Of a stretch of 64,000 nt of DNA, positions 33,198 through 41,145 are shown in pieces. The position numbers and the translations under genes are program-made. Under the pieces are notes generated by a model that worked only from the letters and a program-made list of their open reading frames with translations, had not been told where the DNA came from and made no database searches. This stretch comes from UBA7332 sp051657165 (lineage in GTDB: Bacteria > Bacteroidota > Bacteroidia > Bacteroidales > UBA7332). The stretch covers positions 1 through 64,000 of the forward strand of contig JBOFKD010000315.1 in the NCBI GenBank assembly GCA_051657165.1, in the 5' to 3' direction. The first letter of the stretch is position 1. Each line of letters begins with the position of its first letter.

Positions 33198-34595
33198 ATG
33201 ATGAAACACTATAAAATATCATTCTTATTAGGAATGCTGTTGTTTCTGTTTTCCCCGGTTGTTGTCCTGGCACAGACTGATGAGGATATAGAGATAGAAG
33301 CAGAGGATACTCTGGATGGCGAAGATGAGGTGATTAAACAAAAGAAGCCTTTTCAGCTGGGATATTACGGTCTTGGAAATGGTATCTCATTTCTGTCGAA
33401 TTCAGAAGCTTACAGTTTGAATCTGAGCGGATATGTTCAGACTACATTTCAGTCACAGATGTACCCCGGTGATGATCAGATGTATAATCGGTTTCGCGTT
33501 CGCAGAGCACGTATCCGTTTAAATGGTAGTGCGATGCACAGCAAAATCCGCTATCGTCTGGGACTGGATATGGTAAAAGGAAGCGAAACGGATGCAGAAG
33601 GAGCAGGTTCTATGCTTTCGGATGCCTGGATTGCTTACCATCCATGGGGGAATAATAAATTGTCAGTATCCATTGGTCAGCGTTCAACTCCGACCGATAA
33701 CCGCGAATTGCAGATGAATTCAGCAACTTTGCAGCTAGTGGACCGTAGTAAACTTAGTTCGATTTTCGGTACAATCCGTGAGGTCGGAGTATTTGCTTCA
33801 GGAACATATAAAGTTGGAACCGGATCTTATCTGCGTCCTTCGGTTGCAATTACTGACGGAGACGGTCCAATAAACGGAGCAACAAGATATGGCGGACTGA
33901 AATATGGAGCCCGTGTTAATTATCTTCCTTTCGGATTGTTCCGTCTGGCAGGTGAAACCCGTCAGGCAGATTTGGCATACGAAATCAAACCAAAACTATC
34001 GGTAGGGATGGCATACAGTTATAATGACGGAGTTAGTGACAGAAGAGGCGGACGCGAAAGCGGAGCTTTGATGTATCAGAATGCTGACCGTCGTACTGAA
34101 CTTCCTGATATGAGTAAGTTTACAGCAGATTTTCTTTTTAAATATCGTGGATTCAGTTTGCTGGGAGAGTATGTGAAAACATGGGGACATGTGTCGGATG
34201 CGATTAAATATCGTGTAAGAAACGATGGCACAGTAAGCTCGGACTTTACCATTGACGGAGAGAATAATAAAGTAAATTATATTCTAAACCGGATGATGAT
34301 TGGTTCAGCGTTCAATATTCAGGGAGGTTATTTCTTCCGTAAGTTCTGGTCAGTTGATGCTCGTTACACACATATCATGCCTGACAAATATTCATTTATG
34401 AATAATGACCTGTATTTTAACCGTAGTGATTATTATGATTTAAGCGTAACAAAATATCTTACGAAGTCATACTCTACAAAGATTCAGGCAAACGTAGGGC
34501 TGGCTAAAACAAACGGAACTATACGTAAACCGAATGGCGAAACGTGCAGCGGATGGGAGAAAAGTTTTACGTTATTGTTTCAACTTGCTTTTTAA
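33198..34595 (+). CDS. OprO/OprP-like outer membrane porin
   Basis: A 465-residue outer membrane barrel with a signal peptide (cleavage near VVLAQT, about 26) and an acidic linker (EDIEIEAEDTLDGEDE) before the barrel. The pattern YNRFRVRRARIRLNG followed by YRLGLDM (about 90-125) is the hallmark of the phosphate-selective porin O/P family, and the protein ends FTLLFQLAF with a terminal phenylalanine. In gut Bacteroidota such porins often accompany uptake loci of varied substrates, so phosphate selectivity should not be assumed. In this operon it likely admits peptides or acidic amino acids. Confidence 0.85.
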   Translation: MMKHYKISFLLGMLLFLFSPVVVLAQTDEDIEIEAEDTLDGEDEVIKQKKPFQLGYYGLGNGISFLSNSEAYSLNLSGYVQTTFQSQMYPGDDQMYNRFRVRRARIRLNGSAMHSKIRYRLGLDMVKGSETDAEGAGSMLSDAWIAYHPWGNNKLSVSIGQRSTPTDNRELQMNSATLQLVDRSKLSSIFGTIREVGVFASGTYKVGTGSYLRPSVAITDGDGPINGATRYGGLKYGARVNYLPFGLFRLAGETRQADLAYEIKPKLSVGMAYSYNDGVSDRRGGRESGALMYQNADRRTELPDMSKFTADFLFKYRGFSLLGEYVKTWGHVSDAIKYRVRNDGTVSSDFTIDGENNKVNYILNRMMIGSAFNIQGGYFFRKFWSVDARYTHIMPDKYSFMNNDLYFNRSDYYDLSVTKYLTKSYSTKIQANVGLAKTNGTIRKPNGETCSGWEKSFTLLFQLAF

Positions 34596-34609
34596 AACCG
34601 AAGGAATCA

Positions 34610-36142
34610 ATGAAAAGATATATAAATATAGCACTAGCCTGTATGATGTCACTTTCTGTGTCGGCTCAGGATTTAGGGAAAGTGCAGGAGAAGTTTTTTC
34701 CTCAACCTGAAAATCTGAATCTCAATACACCTCTGGCAGGTAAGCGTACCGGATATACAAGCTATAAAGAGATGAAACGCTTTTTATCGCAGATCGAAAA
34801 AAATAATCCTGAATTAATATCATTGGAGTCTATTGGGAAAACCCAGAAAGGACGTGATATACTGATGGTAAAGATAGCAGGAGGTAAGCAGGACGAAGAG
34901 AAAATGCGTGTCCTTTACTTCGGACGTATCCATGGTGACGAACCGGGTGGAACAGAGGGATTACTTCATTTTATAGAGCGAATGACAGCTGATGATTCAT
35001 TACGTTATCTGCTGGATAAAATGGATTTTTATATTGTTCCGATGGTAAATGCGGATGGAGGAGAACGAATGATCCGTCAAACAGCAAACGGGATTGACTT
35101 AAACAGAGATCAGGTACGTATGGAGTCGCCCGAAGCGGTGGCATTGCGTACTATGATTAATCGCATCGAGCCTCATGTGACGATTGACTTTCATGAATAT
35201 CAGCCTTTGAAGAGTGCTTATTCTATGGTGTCTGAAGAGATTCTTACAGTGCCGTGGGATGTGATGTTTCTTACAAGCGGAAACCCGAATGTGCCGAATG
35301 GGGTACGCCATAAAATCGAAAGCCTCTTTCTGCCGAATGCAAAAATGGATTTGATTGAAAATGACTTCTCAAGCCATACGTATTATACACCTAAGAAAAC
35401 ATCTCAGGGGGTAACGATGAATATGGGAGGTAGCTCTCCCCGTTCAACGAGTAATGCATTGTCATTAAGCAATACCTATTCCATTCTGATTGAAGGAAGG
35501 GGAATCGGATTAAGCAGAAAAACAATCAGCAGACGCTTGAAGTCCGTATATGTGCTTGCCGGAAGTTTTGCTAATACTTGCTATCAGAATAAAGAAGAAT
35601 TACTTCAGACGCTTGCTCTGAGTAAGACCGACCGTAAGCCTGTGGCTATTGATTTCTCTTCAAAGAAGCATGAATCAGAACCATTGCAATTTATTAATCA
35701 GTTGAAAAATCGCATAGATATCGTTCCGTTGCGAGTAACGGATGCTATGAATGCGACAGTCGAAAAAGCACGAGAGCTGCCTGAGCAATATCTGATATTG
35801 CCCGGAGAAACAGAAGCACGAAAAGCTTTGGACAATATGGGTATCGGGTATGAGATAATGCCAGAAACGCGCACGATGAAGGTGGAAAGCTATCTTATTA
35901 AATCGACAGAAAATGAATCTCAGTCATTTAAAACATTTACGCCTGTGCGTGTGAAAACTCAGATACGAACCAAAGAAGTGACGTTTCCTGAAGGTACAAT
36001 TGTGATTGATACCCATCAGGATAAAGTGAGACTTTTGTCTCTGATGCTGGAGCCAGAATCGTCGAATGGTTTTGTAAACTATCGTTTAATAGAAGCCATC
36101 GAAGGAAAAGAGCTTCCTGTGTATCGGGTTATGAGTAAATAA
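34610..36142 (+). CDS. secreted M14 family zinc carboxypeptidase
   Basis: A 510-residue enzyme with a signal peptide (MKRYINIALACMMSLSVSAQ). The M14 catalytic set is complete: His108 and Glu111 (RIHGDEPGG), Asn165-Arg166 for the substrate carboxylate (GIDLNRDQ), His195 (TIDFHEYQ) and a late catalytic Glu295 (YSILIEGRGIG). The last 190 residues form an additional beta-rich domain of unknown role. ATG 34610 is chosen because AAGGA precedes it and the signal peptide starts there; an upstream start would overlap the porin gene. It probably trims peptides in the periplasm or at the cell surface and feeds the dipeptidase route. Confidence 0.88.
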   Translation: MKRYINIALACMMSLSVSAQDLGKVQEKFFPQPENLNLNTPLAGKRTGYTSYKEMKRFLSQIEKNNPELISLESIGKTQKGRDILMVKIAGGKQDEEKMRVLYFGRIHGDEPGGTEGLLHFIERMTADDSLRYLLDKMDFYIVPMVNADGGERMIRQTANGIDLNRDQVRMESPEAVALRTMINRIEPHVTIDFHEYQPLKSAYSMVSEEILTVPWDVMFLTSGNPNVPNGVRHKIESLFLPNAKMDLIENDFSSHTYYTPKKTSQGVTMNMGGSSPRSTSNALSLSNTYSILIEGRGIGLSRKTISRRLKSVYVLAGSFANTCYQNKEELLQTLALSKTDRKPVAIDFSSKKHESEPLQFINQLKNRIDIVPLRVTDAMNATVEKARELPEQYLILPGETEARKALDNMGIGYEIMPETRTMKVESYLIKSTENESQSFKTFTPVRVKTQIRTKEVTFPEGTIVIDTHQDKVRLLSLMLEPESSNGFVNYRLIEAIEGKELPVYRVMSK

Positions 36143-36168
36143 TTTCTCTGATTAATGATCAATTTAAT

Positions 36169-37386
36169 ATGAAAAAATATATAGCAGGCATACTCCTGAT
36201 GTCAGGCGTTGCGACGGGTTTTGCACAAAATAGCCATAAAGTGGATTTCGCTTTAGGGAATGGTTTAAATATAAGTTTGAATAATAACAAACATCATTTT
36301 AAGATCGGTGGATATATTCAGACCGGAGGTTCTTACAATGAAGTAAAGGATCTGGATCCTGAATGGAAATTTGATGTGAAGAAAGCATATCTGAACTTTA
36401 GCGGAGGCTTGCAGAACGATAAGTTTACTTTCCTTCTACAGATGGATTTTGCAAAAAACTATCCTTTGCTGGATGCCTGGATGGCATATAATCCAACTAA
36501 ATACCTGAGTATTTCGGCCGGACAAAAACAGTCAATCTCAGGTACGCGTTCAATGATGTTTAATGATGAAGCTCTGGCGCTTGGTAACAGAAGTCTTGTT
36601 GACCGTACTTTTTTTGGATCGGGGCGTGAGCTTGGAGTATTCATAGAATCACGTATTCCGGTAAGAGGTGTAGGTTTTGATTTAGGTGCTGCTGTAACAA
36701 GTGGTGACGGAATAAACTCATTCGGAAGTTCGGCTTCGGATTTTGATCTTGGAGGTTTGAAGTATTCAGCAAGAGGTACATTCTATCCGATGGGATTCTT
36801 TGCTCCGGGTAATGAATTGACAGATACAGATTTCGCACGTGAGAAATCACCTAAGCTTTTAATCGGGGGTGCTTATAGCTACAATCAGGGAGCCAGCGAT
36901 GCAATCGGTGAAGGGCATGGTAATTTCCAGCTGTTCGATAAGACCGGAAAAGGGGCTTATCCGGATTATATCAAGATGTCTTTTGATGTAATGCTTAAAT
37001 ATCAGGGATTCACTTTCCTGGGAGAGTATGTTGATTCATGGGCACGTAATCTGAACGGACTTTATACGGCAGCAACGCCTGGTGCAAATCTTCAGCCTAA
37101 ACAAATTGCTGATTATCTGGTTTTAGGTAGTGGTGTATCTGCACAGGCAGGTTATTTATTTAAAAAGAACTGGGCTGTAGATTTCAGATATAGCTATATT
37201 TTCCCTGAATGGAGTGAGAAGAGTACGCTGATTCAGAAAACAAATGCTTATCGTGTAGGTGTTGCGAAATATTTTATTGATAACCGTCTGAAACTTCAAT
37301 TAGCAGGATCATACGAGCAATACAATCAGTTGTTAAAAAATGATCGTATGGTATCAGTGGAATTAAATGCACATATCGTATTCTGA
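36169..37386 (+). CDS. second OprO/OprP-like outer membrane porin
   Basis: A 405-residue barrel with a signal peptide (MKKYIAGILLMSGVATGFAQ). It follows the same plan as the porin at 33198 (KIGGYIQTGG; KFDVKKAYLNFSGG; LDAWMAYNPTKYLSISAGQ; ending ELNAHIVF), with shared landmarks such as AYSYN and LGEYV followed by W, so the two are diverged duplicates. Having two porins in one transcript suggests either two substrates or hetero-oligomers. The stop is one base before the ATG of the next gene. Confidence 0.83.
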   Translation: MKKYIAGILLMSGVATGFAQNSHKVDFALGNGLNISLNNNKHHFKIGGYIQTGGSYNEVKDLDPEWKFDVKKAYLNFSGGLQNDKFTFLLQMDFAKNYPLLDAWMAYNPTKYLSISAGQKQSISGTRSMMFNDEALALGNRSLVDRTFFGSGRELGVFIESRIPVRGVGFDLGAAVTSGDGINSFGSSASDFDLGGLKYSARGTFYPMGFFAPGNELTDTDFAREKSPKLLIGGAYSYNQGASDAIGEGHGNFQLFDKTGKGAYPDYIKMSFDVMLKYQGFTFLGEYVDSWARNLNGLYTAATPGANLQPKQIADYLVLGSGVSAQAGYLFKKNWAVDFRYSYIFPEWSEKSTLIQKTNAYRVGVAKYFIDNRLKLQLAGSYEQYNQLLKNDRMVSVELNAHIVF

Positions 37387-37387
37387 T

Positions 37388-38272
37388 ATGAACTTGAAAT
37401 ATACATGGATCTTTCTGCTTATGCTCCTTTTAACTGGTTGCTGGGGCGGAGAGAATCCGGCTAATCCTGAAAACGGAAGTTTAGGCACAGGGCGTGGCGC
37501 TATCATCTACAACGGTTATGCACCTCTCAGCCATAAGCCCGTTACGGCTCATTTCTATATTCCGAAAGGAGATATGAGCCGTATGCCTGTACTTTTTGTT
37601 TTACCGGGAGTAAATAGAAATGCAGATGAATATCTGGATGCATGGAAAGAAGGAGCGGATAAAAAGGGTGTAATGATTTTCTCACTGGAATTTCCGAAAT
37701 CAACTTACTCAACGGATGAGTATATTGAAGGAGGTATGTTCGACGGAAGTTCATTAAAGTCAGAAAAGGACTGGACCTTTTCATTGATTGAACCTTTGTT
37801 TCAACATATTAAGAAGGAGTTAAATAACTCTCAATCTACTTTTGATATGTGGGGGCATTCAGCCGGAGCTCAGTTCGTTCATCGTTATTTGTTGTTTAAA
37901 CCTTCTGCACCGGTACGTTCGGCTGTATCGGCAAATGCAGGTTGGTATACGGTTCCGGACTTAACTGTTGCGTATCCGTACGGACTTAAAAATTCACCGG
38001 CTAGCGCTGTTTCTTTGAAGCAAGCTTTTGGTAAGCGTCTGATTATTCAGCTCGGGACGGCTGATACAGATCCGAATGATTCAAATCTGAACCATTCACC
38101 GGGAGCTGAACTTCAGGGTCCACATCGCTATGCGCGCGGATTATATTTTTGGGACAGAAGTAAGATGTCTTCTCAAACCCATGGAGTGTTTAACTGGATG
38201 AAGCATGAAGTGCCTGGCGTAGCTCATAGTTATACGCGTATGGCAGCGAATGCGTGGGACTTATTGTATTAA
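37388..38272 (+). CDS. lipoprotein alpha/beta hydrolase
   Basis: A 294-residue lipoprotein (lipobox LLLTGC, Cys18) with an alpha/beta hydrolase fold. The nucleophile elbow is GHSAG (Ser158), the oxyanion strand is VLFVLPGVNRN (about 68-78), and a late HEVPGVAHSY supplies the probable catalytic histidine (about 281). Fold relatives include feruloyl/cinnamoyl esterases and polyhydroxybutyrate depolymerase-like enzymes; an esterase or peptidase activity is equally possible. ATG 37388 starts 1 base after the porin stop and gives a clean lipoprotein signal. It is the last gene of the operon, followed by a strong terminator. Confidence 0.78.
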   Translation: MNLKYTWIFLLMLLLTGCWGGENPANPENGSLGTGRGAIIYNGYAPLSHKPVTAHFYIPKGDMSRMPVLFVLPGVNRNADEYLDAWKEGADKKGVMIFSLEFPKSTYSTDEYIEGGMFDGSSLKSEKDWTFSLIEPLFQHIKKELNNSQSTFDMWGHSAGAQFVHRYLLFKPSAPVRSAVSANAGWYTVPDLTVAYPYGLKNSPASAVSLKQAFGKRLIIQLGTADTDPNDSNLNHSPGAELQGPHRYARGLYFWDRSKMSSQTHGVFNWMKHEVPGVAHSYTRMAANAWDLLY

Positions 38273-38288
38273 CAACCACAGTTTTTTT

Positions 38289-38338
38289 GACTACAATCAG
38301 TCTGGAACGGGACATTCCAGCTGATTGTAGTCTTTTTT
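38289..38338. terminator. terminator of the peptide operon
   Basis: GACTACAATCAG (38289-38300) pairs with CTGATTGTAGTC (38321-38332), and an inner stem CTGGAA/TTCCAG continues it after a 1-base bulge, with a 7-base loop. Six T follow, and on the other strand seven T follow, so it works both ways. Confidence 0.9.
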
Positions 38339-38345
38339 GTTTTTA

Positions 38346-38426
38346 CGATATATATATTTCGGCGATATGAAATATATATATCGTGACAACAAAATATATA
38401 TATCATCGGGATGAAGTTTATATATT
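38346..38426 (+). repeat. AT-rich array at about 22-bp spacing, with an inverted pair
   Basis: AAATATATATATC occurs at 38370 and 38392 (22 bp apart), an inverted copy GATATATATATTT at 38347, and a degenerate copy at 38414. The first two also make a perfect 15-bp inverted repeat (38346-38360 with 38369-38383, 8-base loop). The pattern is four units, but low complexity makes this array less certain than the others. Confidence 0.6.
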
Positions 38427-38476
38427 GTATAAGAGATATAACGTTTCGCTTTTTGTGGTATAAGGGCACTTGAAAA

Positions 38477-38552
38477 TTCTCTTAAGAGAAATCTCAAAAT
38501 CACTTAAGAGAATTTCAAGAATCACTTAAGAGAATTTTTTCTGCCTCTTAAG
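38477..38552 (+). repeat. four-unit 22-bp phased array, core CTTAAG
   Basis: CTTAAG begins at 38481, 38503, 38525 and 38547, exactly 22 bp apart. The first unit is the perfect 14-base palindrome TTCTCTTAAGAGAA; units 2 and 3 share CACTTAAGAGAATTT; unit 4 is CTCTTAAGCC. Confidence 0.88.
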
Positions 38553-38712
38553 CCAATTGAGAAAACAATGCACAGAGTTTTATAATTTGAATTATTTTCA
38601 ATTGCTATAGATTGTGTATGTTATTGATAAATAGCTTGTTGTGTGTGGTTGTTTGATTGAAAAGAATCTACACCAATCTACATCAATTGCCATCGTAATT
38701 ACTGTCTAGTTT

Positions 38713-38790
38713 TTTGCTACTTGCAAAAGTAATTTAGCAAGTAGCAAACTTAACTTTGCAAGTAGCAAATGAAAGTTTCAAAGCAGCAAA
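38713..38790 (+). repeat. second four-unit 21-bp array with core TTTGCAAGTAGCAAA
   Basis: 15-base cores start at 38713, 38734, 38755 and 38776, exactly 21 bp apart. The first is inverted (TTTGCTACTTGCAAA), the second is TTAGCAAGTAGCAAA, the third TTTGCAAGTAGCAAA, the fourth the degenerate TTTCAAAGCAGCAAA. The array ends 53 bases before the lolD ATG and shortly before TTACTTTG (38815-38822), a -7-like box with one mismatch. Confidence 0.9.
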
Positions 38791-38843
38791 ACAGCTTATT
38801 TAAAAACTTTATTGTTACTTTGTTTTGTTATAAAAGAGAGGGT

Positions 38844-39500
38844 ATGATAAAAGCAATCCATATAAAGAAGAGTTTTGGCTCATTAGAGGTCTTGAAAGGA
38901 ATAGATCTTACGATCGGAAGAGGAGAAATCGTTTCGATTGTGGGAGCTAGCGGGGCAGGTAAAACAACTTTACTTCAGATTCTTGGTACGCTGGATAAAG
39001 CCAACGAAGGAGAAGTCTGGATAAACAATACACTGGTTACATCTCTTTCAGACAAAGAGTTGTCCAGATTCAGAAATCAGAATATCGGCTTTGTATTTCA
39101 GTTTCATCAGTTACTTCCTGAATTTACGGCATTAGAAAATGTTATGATTCCCGGACTTATAGCACATAGAGGTGAGTCTGAATGTAAGAAGAGAGCTGGA
39201 GAACTGCTTGACTTTTTGGGTCTGAATGCTCGTCTGGAGCATAAGCCAAATGAATTGTCAGGGGGAGAGAAGCAGCGTGTGGCTATAGCCCGTGCACTGA
39301 TGAACGAGCCGGCAGTTATTTTTGCAGATGAACCTTCAGGAAGTCTCGATACAAAGAATAAAGAAGAGTTGCACGCTTTGTTTTTTAAGTTGCGTGAACA
39401 ACTGAATCAGACATTCGTTATTGTAAGTCATGACGAACATCTGGCTTCGTTGTCTGATCGCACCATCCATATGAAAGATGGGCTTATCTTACCGGAATAA
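38844..39500 (+). CDS. lolD: LolD-type ABC transporter ATP-binding protein
   Basis: A 218-residue ATPase of the MacB/LolD (type VII ABC) group. The Walker A is GASGAGKT (34-41), the Q-loop region FQFHQLLPEFTALENV (85-100) is characteristic of LolD, the signature is LSGGEKQRVA (138-147), Walker B is VIFADEPSGSLD (158-169) and the H-loop is VSHDEH. It would power release of outer membrane lipoproteins from the inner membrane together with LolC/LolE, which are not in this window. ATG 38844 is preferred because GAGAGGGT precedes it and it matches family length; a GTG-type start upstream would run through the repeat array. Confidence 0.87.
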   Translation: MIKAIHIKKSFGSLEVLKGIDLTIGRGEIVSIVGASGAGKTTLLQILGTLDKANEGEVWINNTLVTSLSDKELSRFRNQNIGFVFQFHQLLPEFTALENVMIPGLIAHRGESECKKRAGELLDFLGLNARLEHKPNELSGGEKQRVAIARALMNEPAVIFADEPSGSLDTKNKEELHALFFKLREQLNQTFVIVSHDEHLASLSDRTIHMKDGLILPE

Positions 39501-39577
39501 TCCTTCCGTATTGTTTCAGGCGATTCATAGAATGGAAATCTATCTGTAAAATGCCTGAGTAAGAAAAAAGGATTCAG

Positions 39578-39585
39578 TATTTTTG
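39578..39585 (+). promoter_or_regulatory. -7 box of the men operon
   Basis: TATTTTTG matches TAnnTTTG, 31 bases before the menI ATG; the -33 region has no clear TTTG. Confidence 0.5.
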
Positions 39586-39608
39586 CGTGTTCATGTAAAT
39601 TTTTAATC

Positions 39609-40028
39609 ATGGTTTTACCTGAAGGAATAACATTAGAAGAAATAAACGAAAAGAATAAAGGTACTCTGATGGAGAGTCTGGGTATCGAATACACACATAT
39701 TAGCGAGGGTAGAGTGGAGGCAACGATGCCTGTTGATGAGCGTACAATGCAGCCATTCGGGATACTTCATGGCGGAGCTACAATTGCTCTGGCGGAAACT
39801 ATTTGCGGAGTCGGCTCAGTATTCCTTTGTGCGGAAGATGAGCAAAGCAGAGGTATGCAGGTTAGTGCCAATCATGTCTATTCGGCACGTTCGGGAAAGG
39901 TGAAGGGTGTGGCTACGCTATTACACAAAGGGCATAGTACTCATGTGTGGAATATAGATGTGTTTACAGAAGATGAACGACTGGTATCCAGTGTTCGTAT
40001 TACAAATAGTATAATTAAGAAAAAGTGA
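39609..40028 (+). CDS. menI: 1,4-dihydroxy-2-naphthoyl-CoA thioesterase (hotdog fold)
   Basis: A 139-residue hotdog thioesterase very like E. coli YdiI/MenI and EntH: EATMPVDERTMQPFGILHGG (37-56) with His54, the catalytic LAETICG (Glu63), SANHVYSARSGKVKG and the closing strand around SSVRIT. In menaquinone synthesis it releases 1,4-dihydroxy-2-naphthoate from its CoA thioester. The 4-base overlap of its stop with the menF start (GTGA) and its position at the head of the men genes support this role over a general PaaI-type thioesterase. Confidence 0.88.
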   Translation: MVLPEGITLEEINEKNKGTLMESLGIEYTHISEGRVEATMPVDERTMQPFGILHGGATIALAETICGVGSVFLCAEDEQSRGMQVSANHVYSARSGKVKGVATLLHKGHSTHVWNIDVFTEDERLVSSVRITNSIIKKK

Positions 40029-41125
40029 AGCAAGAGGTAGATATAAAAAGAGATTGGGTGAAAGATTTGATACGTAATCAATATGCTTTTGCTTTGTTTC
40101 GTTTGCCTCATGCCGAAGAACCGTCTTTGATTATTCAGACCCATGGCAAGCCTTTGGAGATGAATGATTATAGAGAATTGAACGATAAAAGCGGATTTGT
40201 ATTTGCTCCTTTTGTGATATCGGATAATAATCCGTTGCTGTTGATTAAAGAAGACCGCAGGCTAAACGGATGGCAGAATATAGAAGAGTGTATAAACTCT
40301 TTTTCTGTTTCCGGAAAAGAGTGTGACGCAAATATTATTTCATGTTTAGCAGAAGAACCTGAGAAAGGATACGATGAGGTATTCCATACGTTTATTTCAG
40401 CCTTGCGAAACGGACAATTTGATAAGTTAGTTCTGTCCCGTTTCAAGGATTTGAAATTAGATTCTTCTCTGGATCTGATCCGTCTTTTTGAGAGTGCTTC
40501 GGAGAGATATCCGAATGCTTTTGTTTATCTGGCTTATACACCTCAGGCAGGTTTATGGATGGGGAGTACACCCGAAATACTGCTGGATGGTAAAGCAAAC
40601 GATTATGCCACGGTTGCCCTGGCAGGAACTATGAAGGCTACTGAAAAGCCCTTATGGAGCGAAAAGAATAAACTGGAACAGGATTATGTGGCCCGATATG
40701 TTCGTGAGAAATTACGTTCACTCGGGATTATTCCTCATGAATCCGGTCCGGTAACAGCTAAAGCTGGTGCTCTGATTCATTTGAAAACCATTTTCCATTT
40801 TTCCTTTACGGATCATGCCCGTTTGGGGGATGTGATAACTATGTTGCATCCAACGCCGGCTGTATGTGGTTTACCAAAGGAGAGTGCATACCGCTTTATT
40901 TGTGCAAATGAAGGATACGACCGGACTTATTATTCGGGTTTTCTGGGGCCTTTGAATAAGGATGAAGAGACTCATTTATATGTGAATCTGCGTTGTATGC
41001 GAATTACTCCTTCCTTTGTCCGGTTGTATGCCGGCGGAGGACTGCTTACTTCCTCTGAATCAGATTCGGAATGGAATGAGACTGAGGATAAAATGCAAAC
41101 GATGTTATCGTTGCTAATTCATTAA
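40025..41125 (+). CDS. menF: isochorismate synthase
   Basis: A 366-residue chorismate-utilising enzyme converting chorismate to isochorismate, the first committed menaquinone step. C-terminal family motifs are visible: the active-site region ALAGTMK (about 198-204), HPTPAVCGLPKESA (about 278-291), EGYDRTYYSGFLGPL (about 297-311) and GGGLLTSSESDSEWNETEDKM near the end. The start is GTG at 40025, overlapping the menI stop by 4 bases, which implies translational coupling; no ATG lies close by in frame. Menaquinone and siderophore versions differ little in sequence, but the surrounding men genes settle the pathway. Confidence 0.92.
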   Translation: MKQEVDIKRDWVKDLIRNQYAFALFRLPHAEEPSLIIQTHGKPLEMNDYRELNDKSGFVFAPFVISDNNPLLLIKEDRRLNGWQNIEECINSFSVSGKECDANIISCLAEEPEKGYDEVFHTFISALRNGQFDKLVLSRFKDLKLDSSLDLIRLFESASERYPNAFVYLAYTPQAGLWMGSTPEILLDGKANDYATVALAGTMKATEKPLWSEKNKLEQDYVARYVREKLRSLGIIPHESGPVTAKAGALIHLKTIFHFSFTDHARLGDVITMLHPTPAVCGLPKESAYRFICANEGYDRTYYSGFLGPLNKDEETHLYVNLRCMRITPSFVRLYAGGGLLTSSESDSEWNETEDKMQTMLSLLIH

Positions 41126-41145
41126 AACTACTTCAATCATTGTGT

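Larger units (their letters stand above)
38273..38843. other. 571-base non-coding region with terminator and three phased arrays
   Basis: No convincing gene is seen. It holds the operon terminator (38289-38338), an AT array (38346-38426), a CTTAAG array (38477-38552), about 150 bases of AT-rich sequence with minor repeats (TCAATTGC at 38598 and 38683; ATCTACA at 38666 and 38676), and the TTTGCAAGTAGCAAA array (38713-38790) directly before lolD. Confidence 0.8.

Noticed and set aside
38289..38338. Attachment site or recombination site
   Set aside because: It is fully explained as a bidirectional rho-independent terminator, and no integrase or tRNA gene lies nearby.
38297..38503. Small minus-strand ORFs in the repeat region
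   Set aside because: They run through the terminator and the AT and CTTAAG arrays, so the peptides are only translations of repeats.
38769..38843. Longer LolD beginning at 38769
   Set aside because: The extra 25 residues come from the repeat array and promoter region, do not resemble the family, and a good ATG with purine-rich upstream sequence exists at 38844.
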